Part shown: positions 58,263 through 64,000 of the stretch, piece after piece
How positions within the stretch are numbered: the stretch's first letter is position 1
Layout of the letters: the number at the start of each line of letters is the position of its first letter
DNA from: Aspidiotus rigidus
Lineage: Eukaryota; Arthropoda; Insecta; Hemiptera; Diaspididae
Assembly (NCBI GenBank): GCA_035079385.1
Contig: JAVHKY010000004.1
Span: 13,051,001-13,115,000 of the forward strand
DNA length: 64,000 nucleotides
Direction of reading: 5' to 3'
The notes under the pieces: generated by a model
Told to the model about the DNA's origin: nothing
Database searches by the model: none
Seen by the model: only the letters and a program-made list of their open reading frames with translations
Program-made: the position numbers and the translations under genes

Positions 58263-59734
58263 CCAGAATTCGTTTCAATTCTCCCTAAACTTGATCGATT
58301 GCCGGTATTGGTGTCTGAATTTCTAGTACTGCTACTCGGCGTTGGACATTGATTTACAGCGTCAGAGTTGTTCGCATTTGTATCTTTCAAATCCTTTCGA
58401 GTCGTTGGAACGAACTTGTCGATGTGTATCAAAGTATTATGTGGTCGGCGACACGTCTTGCAATTGAAATTGCATCTGCCGGTACATTTGTTGATACCTT
58501 TGAAACATTTGGTACATAATCGTCTTTTTCTCACGAATGAATTTCTGTCGATTGTAGATAGCTGTAGGAATTTTGGACATCGATGTAAAAAATGTTGGCT
58601 CTCGTTGCAATAGAAACATCTGCCTTTCGAAGGCTGTAAGGATGAGGTTCCAAGCAATACTTTCCCTTTGCTGATTGTAGCTGAAGGTCCACTGCTAGTA
58701 TCGTTGATCGCACGTTCATAGGCGTTGCATCTGTTGTCCATGAATTTAATGAATTGATCGAATGTGGGAAATCCGTTTCCTTTCCCCATTTCTCTTTCCC
58801 AATCCAGTCTGGTTGCCTGCGTCGTTTTTTGGAGGAACAGATGGATACAAAATTGACTTAGGACGTCAATTGCTGGATTTTGCGCAAAGACTATCTTGAG
58901 CGACGTCACGTTGGCTCGAAAATAAGTGACAATTTTTCGGAGATCTTTGCCGCCGGTAAATGTTGATAAGCCATCTAAAAACCTCGAGACTCTTTTCAGT
59001 GGATCATCGTAATGACCTACTAGTATTTCCCACGCCTCGGTGTAGTAGGCTTCGTCTAATGGGATATCTTCAATAAATGTTGCCGCTTCGTCTTGAACCT
59101 TTGATACTAAGATTTGATATTTTTCGAACGGAGTTAGGTCTGAATTCATATGTACGTATGTGGTGTACACCCGCTTGAAAGCGTTCCACGTCTCGCGTTG
59201 ACCCTTAAACACTGGAATTTCGATTTTTGCGATCTTTAATCTGCGGGCAATGCTGTTTGTGGATGTTGCAGAAGCTGTTGTTGCTTTCAGGGTTGATGCG
59301 ATTTTTCCTCTCAGTTTCTTAATCAGGAACAAGAACTTTCTCTTGTCGTCTTCGAGGGGTTTCTGATCAGCTCTTTCGTTTTCAGCCTGTTGAATCAACT
59401 TGCAGTAAATGGACCTGTACTGTTGTTCGTAGTCTTTTAGCGATTCTAGCTCGACCTCGAGAATGCCTTGCTCGTCGTTTGAGATGGCTTCTTCAATAAC
59501 TTCGTTGGCTATTCGAACATCACCGTGCAAATTCCGATATTGAATTATGAATTCTTGCATTGAGCTGGATGGTTCAGTGGTAGGAGGTTCGGTTAGGTTC
59601 AGGGGTGGCTGTGTATTGTCTCCAGTGACATCGGAGATCTCCATTGGTACGGCGTTGATTACGGATGTAGATTGAAGGAGTTCATCAATGCGTGCCTCCG
59701 AGAGTAATGGTTCTGGTTCTTGGTTGCCAGTCAT
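58193..59734 (-). CDS. BEL/Pao retrotransposon gag polyprotein
   Basis: A 513-codon frame on the minus strand encodes the structural protein of a BEL/Pao LTR retrotransposon, which packages element RNA in virus-like particles. Residues about 85-145 look coiled-coil-like and acidic/basic. Residues about 165-330 match the DUF1759-type capsid region (KIEIPVFKGQRETWNAFK, then QILVSKVQDEA, then YFRANVTSLK). Residues 373-432 hold cysteine-histidine zinc knuckles (CFYCNESQHFLHRC, then CTKCF...C..C...C..C). The ATG lies about 60 bp after the primer-binding site, as expected for the first frame. Protease, RT, RNase H and integrase should follow; they are absent, replaced within about 40 residues of the end by unrelated sequence. 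The intact frame suggests a young or constrained copy, but the element is defective. Confidence 0.85.
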   Translation of the reverse strand: MTGNQEPEPLLSEARIDELLQSTSVINAVPMEISDVTGDNTQPPLNLTEPPTTEPSSSMQEFIIQYRNLHGDVRIANEVIEEAISNDEQGILEVELESLKDYEQQYRSIYCKLIQQAENERADQKPLEDDKRKFLFLIKKLRGKIASTLKATTASATSTNSIARRLKIAKIEIPVFKGQRETWNAFKRVYTTYVHMNSDLTPFEKYQILVSKVQDEAATFIEDIPLDEAYYTEAWEILVGHYDDPLKRVSRFLDGLSTFTGGKDLRKIVTYFRANVTSLKIVFAQNPAIDVLSQFCIHLFLQKTTQATRLDWEREMGKGNGFPTFDQFIKFMDNRCNAYERAINDTSSGPSATISKGKVLLGTSSLQPSKGRCFYCNESQHFLHRCPKFLQLSTIDRNSFVRKRRLCTKCFKGINKCTGRCNFNCKTCRRPHNTLIHIDKFVPTTRKDLKDTNANNSDAVNQCPTPSSSTRNSDTNTGNRSSLGRIETNSGKLVQNLSIERETFKWLGRQHSN

Positions 59735-59794
59735 TCTGATGGTGTATAAGATGTTTTAGCTAGTTATAGTACAGTACCGGAAAGGTTCAACTTT

Positions 59795-59810
59795 TCCGGT
59801 CAATGCACCA
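59795..59810 (-). promoter_or_regulatory. Primer-binding site, tRNA-Gly-like
   Basis: On the minus strand TGGTGCATTGACCGG begins with TGG, complementary to the universal CCA end of tRNA. The rest closely fits the 3' end of insect glycine tRNA, whose acceptor stem starts GCATTGG; one position differs. It lies between the LTR remnant and the gag start, the standard position for priming minus-strand DNA synthesis. Confidence 0.6.
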
Positions 59811-60000
59811 AAATGAAAAGGAATGTAAAGAAAAGTTGTAGAATTGGTTTTTATTCACAACTGATTAAAAATGAGAAAACACAATCTTCATCTCGACGTC
59901 GCCAATTTCCTTGGAAATTGATAATGCGGATTGGTAGTAGGTCACGTTCATTGACCTTGATCAGCATCGCTGTTGACGTAAATTAAGCTACGGAATACGA
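59811..60000 (-). mobile_element. Partial 5' LTR of the BEL/Pao element
   Basis: On the minus strand this is the sequence directly before the primer-binding site, so it should be the end of the 5' LTR. It contains aataaa (about 59,850-59,856), the polyadenylation signal expected in R. The upstream end is not defined, because Penelope-derived sequence begins at about 60,000. No second LTR copy was noticed downstream. Confidence 0.5.
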
Positions 60001-60016
60001 ATTTTATTTTAATTGA

Positions 60017-60586
60017 TTAGTGCATTTTATGAGCGACTCCGAACAACCTGTTTAAAACCGTGAAGTCTTCGTTATTCCGGTGTCGAATGATTTCTATATT
60101 TTCTAAAGCCAACCGTTTAAAATATGAGTTCTCCCTATGGAGGAGGATACCAGAGCCTTCCTTGAATTTATGGCCATTCTCGAGTAGATGATCAGCAAAA
60201 GCCGATTCACCTAAATTACCCTTCTCCCACGCTTTTTTATGCTCCTCAATTCTTATTTGGAGCTGACGCCCGGTCATCCCTATATAAATACCTGGGCAAT
60301 CGTTGCAGCCTATACTGTAAACCCCACTTCGCTCGACTGGAGGAATCGGGTCCTTCAATTTCACAAATAAACTTTTTACAGTATTAATATTATAAAACGC
60401 CGGCCGGAACCCAAAAGGACCGAGTACCCTGCCCAACTTCAACGAAAACCTGCCCAAGTAAGGGAGTTCAATCCAACGTTTTCTACTGTCATGCAAATCC
60501 CTAGGGAGGGAGGTGGTAGAATCGAGGCATTTTCTCGTAAGCCTCCTTCGGACCATTAAATCAATGTCCACTCGAACTTGGTTCAC
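60017..60586 (-). pseudogene. Penelope GIY-YIG endonuclease and linker
   Basis: An uninterrupted 189-codon frame encodes the linker and nuclease. ELPYLGRFSLKLGRVL (residues about 40-55) is the conserved linker after the reverse transcriptase. The nuclease follows: GVY at 88-90, a CNDC pair (C94, C97), YIG at 101-103, then a basic and histidine segment RIEEHKKAW (112-120), DHLLENGHKF (132-141), and a late glutamate-containing helix ALENIEII (160-167). These fit the catalytic core that nicks DNA at the insertion site. The frame is intact although the RT upstream is not, so the protein could not be made as a normal fusion. Confidence 0.85.
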
Positions 60587-60589
60587 TCT

Positions 60590-61340
60590 GGCCAGGTACT
60601 TAATCGTCCCTAGTTCCTTCTGGAAAGCATCCTGACTAGGGAATACTAGTCAGTCGATGTATCAAACTATTGAAGGTAGCGATCTTGTGTGCAGCGGGAC
60701 AGAAAGATGACCCATGGATTGTTATATTAGTCGAAGTTTCTTTTCTATAGATACCAAATTCATGGACGCCATCTCTAATAAATATGGACAAATCCAAGAA
60801 ATTTATTAATAATCCGCCAACTTCCAGAGTGAATTTTATGGAGAGATATCGGCCATTTAAGTGAGAAAGGAACTCACTAACTAAGGAGTTCCACTGGGCC
60901 AGTCCACGCGCACAATATGTCGTCTACATACCTATGCCAGTAAAAGACGTAATTTAGAAGTACCTGGCCCGAAGAAAACAATTCGACTTCAAATGTGGAC
61001 ATGAAAACCTCCGATATTAATGAGACCAAAGGGGACCCAATAGGGATCCCCACTTCTTCCGGGAATTCGAAAAATTTTCCCTCAAATTGACAAAAATTGG
61101 GTTAATACTGAATGAGGGGAGGTATAATCTACTCGCGATTTGAACCATCTATCAATAAATTTAGCTAACAAATAAGTTGGCGACGAGACAAATGACACGA
61201 CCGGCCGCATTGGTACATCTTTTTTATGTACTTTGGGTAATCCATATAGGAGGGGAGGAACCGGGTTAGGCTCCAAGAGAGCTTTATTTGTCCGAGGACT
61301 CTTACTAATCACACTACAATTATTAATATTGTTCCTCACC
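60590..61340 (-). pseudogene. Penelope reverse transcriptase, broken
   Basis: On the minus strand 61,339-61,082 reads through [20 protein letters not shown], the characteristic early RT motif of this class. After a stop near 61,082 it resumes in other frames with GIPIGSPLVSLISEVFM (about 61,045-60,990), and the active site Y-V-D-D at 60,930-60,919. At least two frame changes or stops separate these blocks, so the enzyme is inactive. Confidence 0.85.
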
Positions 61341-61624
61341 TCTTTGACAAAACTGGGAAAACAGTATTTCCTTACTCCACTTCCCCTGAACCAAACCCGA
61401 CCCGTGAGCTACGAATTGAAATTTAGAGGAAAAGTTTGGTTTTTCTCCATCAGTTCATGGTTGTGCTTCAATCTGGTAGAGATTTCATCGAATGAAAGAG
61501 CGAGTTTAAACGTCGTTTCAGAGTATTACGCGAAACGGTTTTCTAAATTAATATTCAATTCACAATATTACCACATAACTAAATGCGTTTATAACTCAAC
61601 GTCGTTCTAGCTCACCTCACAATT

Positions 61625-64000
61625 ATAAAATAGGAATACCATTTGGATTCCGATCGTATTAAAACCTTTTTGTAAACCATACCCGGTGCTTAGTGGTCGA
61701 CGAGATAAATTGAAAGAAATGCCGCGCGTAGTCATCGGCACGAAAAAGTGCATCAAATTTCACACATTCCTTGTCGCACAATATCTACGTAATATGGCTT
61801 ACGATTGAAGAATTTCTTGATCCTTCGCCGACAATATTATTCGAAGTAGAATCAATATTATTCACTCGATATACGGGGTATTCGGTGACACAATAAGTGC
61901 TACCGGTTGGCCAAAATATTTCGTATCTGTCATAACATTTTGGTCGTGCGCTCTGTTCATGCAATGCATGCATCCCATCTTCGCTCTTGAGCTGGCCTTT
62001 TCGGTTGACAAGAGTGCCGACACAATCTCGTACAGGAACGTAATCGCGTTGCGTTATCCTTTCTCGCGAGACCACATTTTGAAATGCTCGCCACTACCGT
62101 AGAGAGAGAGTTTCGTTCGCTGATTGAGTAGCAGAAGAAAGCGAGAGGCTCGTATTGCATTACAAAGTTGGAGACTCTAGACAATGCCATCGCGTCGGTA
62201 TGTACCTATGCTACACATAGCTGCGAAAGGTCGCGCTAACTGTGCAGTTGTAATTCATTTTCCGCAATCACATTGTGTACGTAGTGCTGTATATTTTGGT
62301 GTAGCGTCAGAAAATTTACCGATCTCTCGGGATGGAAAAAGTTTTTGAGGTATGAGATTTATAACTTTTTGAACGATAAGGGCCGCACGAAGCCGCGTCG
62401 GCAGCGCGAGCGTGTTCATTTATCGAGAATGAAGGAATTAAACTTATACGTATATAAGCGGTTTATGTGAATTATACGTTTCGCTCGCGTTGTAAAATTC
62501 CGCCTCTCGTACTGTACAAATACGACGTACTCGGAAGTATGTTACCACGGGACGCGATAAATCTGTTGAACGTGAAGAAGACTATCGAGCATTATATGAT
62601 CACGAATTGGAAAGTTCACCGAGATGAACAATATTTAAAATTCGTGCGCAGAAAAGAAAGTATTTTTGGGAAATTCGCATAGGCATACGCTGGAGTGTTC
62701 ATCGTAAGGTGTTGCAAGATTGAGTGTACACCTCCTTGCCATTAACTGGTTGACAGCGTTACAGGAAAATAAATATTCGTATTGTGATGGACAAAACTTC
62801 TGAATCGTGTCAGAAAACGAAATACATTGCAGTACATGGAGTCTAGTCAGATCACGTCTCCTGTGTATTCAACTCGACATTAACAGACTGAAATTTTGAA
62901 TAACGTCATCAAGAGTGTAGTCTGGAGAAAATTAGAGAACGAGAGAAATTTAACGCAGTAGTTATGACTGGAATGAATGATGTAATGAAACAAAACAGCA
63001 AAATGATGCAGGACTGCCGCTTGGTCGCTATTAATACTAGCTTATCCCTTATTTTCAACCCAAGAGATTTATCCGGGAATGGAAACGATAGTCAGTCCTG
63101 ATCGAAGAATCTCTGGTCATTTTCAATTAGTTGACGTATTTTGAGAATTTTTTGGTGTCTCAACTGGATCCTGAATGGCACAAACTTGACGCGTTGTTTT
63201 ATTCGTCCATCAAGTATATCTTAACAAGCTTCCCTTAATTTTTTGTACTTCTACTTCCTTTTTCGTCTACTCCTTATTTTGTCTGAAGATGGTCGGCTTG
63301 ATTCAATTCAAACCGGGTAGCGTTTCTGCGATTTTTCTGAATAGTTTTCCGCATTCTGAATTTCTTTTTCTAAATCTTCTAGCTCGTTTTCTACGTCTTA
63401 TTATTGAATGTTTGTGAATAGGAAATCCTCTATATCAACAGTTTTCAAAGTATGTGGTGGGTCACAAAGTAGTTCCAACAGGGGCGTGAAGTAATGAAAA
63501 ATTTATATGAAATAATATTTTTCCCCTTTTAATGAGAATAATAAACAATAAAGTAAAGTGAAATTGATAAAATTACGAAAATGTGTCATTCTGACGCGAG
63601 TGCGGTACTTTCATACACATTATACGATATTTCTAAAATCAGGGGTACACTTTGTCGAAATCTTTTTTTCTTCAATGTAGGATTCTTCACCATCAGTGGG
63701 TCGCGAGATTTTCTTGGGTTAAAAGTGGGTTATCTATGGTGCAAGAAAGTTTGAAAACCACTGAGAGTATTGCTTCCCTAGCAGATACATATGTATCGAC
63801 CATGTAAAAAATGAGCAACTTTGTTATAAATTTCAGACTGATATTCCCTGGATCTCAGGACACACAGACGTGCGGCTACTTGGACATGTACACTTTGAAA
63901 TTTAAAGGTCCGTAGAGTTGATGCGGATCATCCAAACCCAGATTCCAAAACTGATCGAATGTTTTCCACAGGTTTGCTGGTTTCAGAAATTTTCTGAGTG
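61625..64000. other. Right edge of the window, no supported gene
   Basis: From about 62,080 to 62,700 CpG is more frequent and a plus-strand frame of 71 codons (62,467-62,682) looks mildly protein-like, but no motif is recognised. The remainder is AT-rich and anonymous. Confidence 0.35.

Larger units (their letters stand above)
60001..61620 (-). mobile_element. Penelope-like retroelement, 5'-truncated
   Basis: This minus-strand element holds, in order, part of the N-terminal region, the reverse transcriptase and the GIY-YIG endonuclease of the Penelope class, which lacks LTRs of retroviral type and inserts with its own nuclease. Frameshifts and stops break it into pieces. The 5' part before about 61,620 is missing or unrecognisable, and its 3' end abuts the BEL LTR remnant near 60,000. 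Confidence 0.85.

Overview
This window is eukaryotic, AT-rich, intron-bearing DNA, most likely from an arthropod and plausibly an insect. The evidence is its mobile elements: a BEL/Pao gag with a tRNA-Gly-like primer site, two Penelope-like elements, several non-LTR retrotransposon fragments, hAT-like and pogo-like MITEs, and a Polinton-type element with 79-87 bp introns. A short run of the arthropod-type telomere motif TTAGG is also present, but three units are weak evidence. No bacterial gene organisation, tRNA, rRNA or CRISPR array is visible. Almost all recognisable coding sequence belongs to mobile elements; a few short exon-like pieces may be host genes but none could be named.

Layout. 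0-3 kb holds two MITEs (an hAT-like one with a 7/8-matching 8-bp target duplication) and degenerate copies of a 45-bp minisatellite. 2.7-10.1 kb shows no supported gene. 10.1-13.6 kb is a nested repeat cluster: a LINE 3' end with poly(A), two Penelope fragments in opposite orientation, and between them a 1.2-kb TIR element that contains a second TIR element. 13.6-18.6 kb is mostly unique, with a CpG-richer block and one possible host exon. 18.6-21.2 kb carries two minus-strand LINE remnants and microsatellites. 24.1-30.4 kb is a 6.3-kb structure in which two inverted arms enclose an array of six paired ~110-bp hairpin-forming monomers. 30.4-45 kb is largely anonymous, with a pogo-like MITE at 39.6-40.2 kb.

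46,107-49,772 is the most interesting region. It is a 3.67-kb miniature Polinton/Maverick, with a perfect 6-bp target duplication, TIRs beginning AG, and a spliced minus-strand gene for the front half of a protein-primed DNA polymerase B. That gene carries exonuclease motifs I and II with a treble-clef endonuclease VII-like insertion, but the polymerase domain is absent and replaced by an acidic tail. Removing the element and one target copy leaves an open reading frame across the empty site, so it may have inserted into an exon.

55.4-61.6 kb holds a TIR-bounded 45-bp minisatellite, then an unidentified 0.9-kb minus-strand reading frame directly behind and overlapping a BEL/Pao gag, then the gag's primer site and partial LTR, abutting a Penelope element with RT (YVDD) and GIY-YIG endonuclease. 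The last 2.4 kb show no supported gene.

All calls come from reading the sequence and recalling family motifs. No alignment or search was run, so element boundaries are approximate unless a target duplication fixes them.
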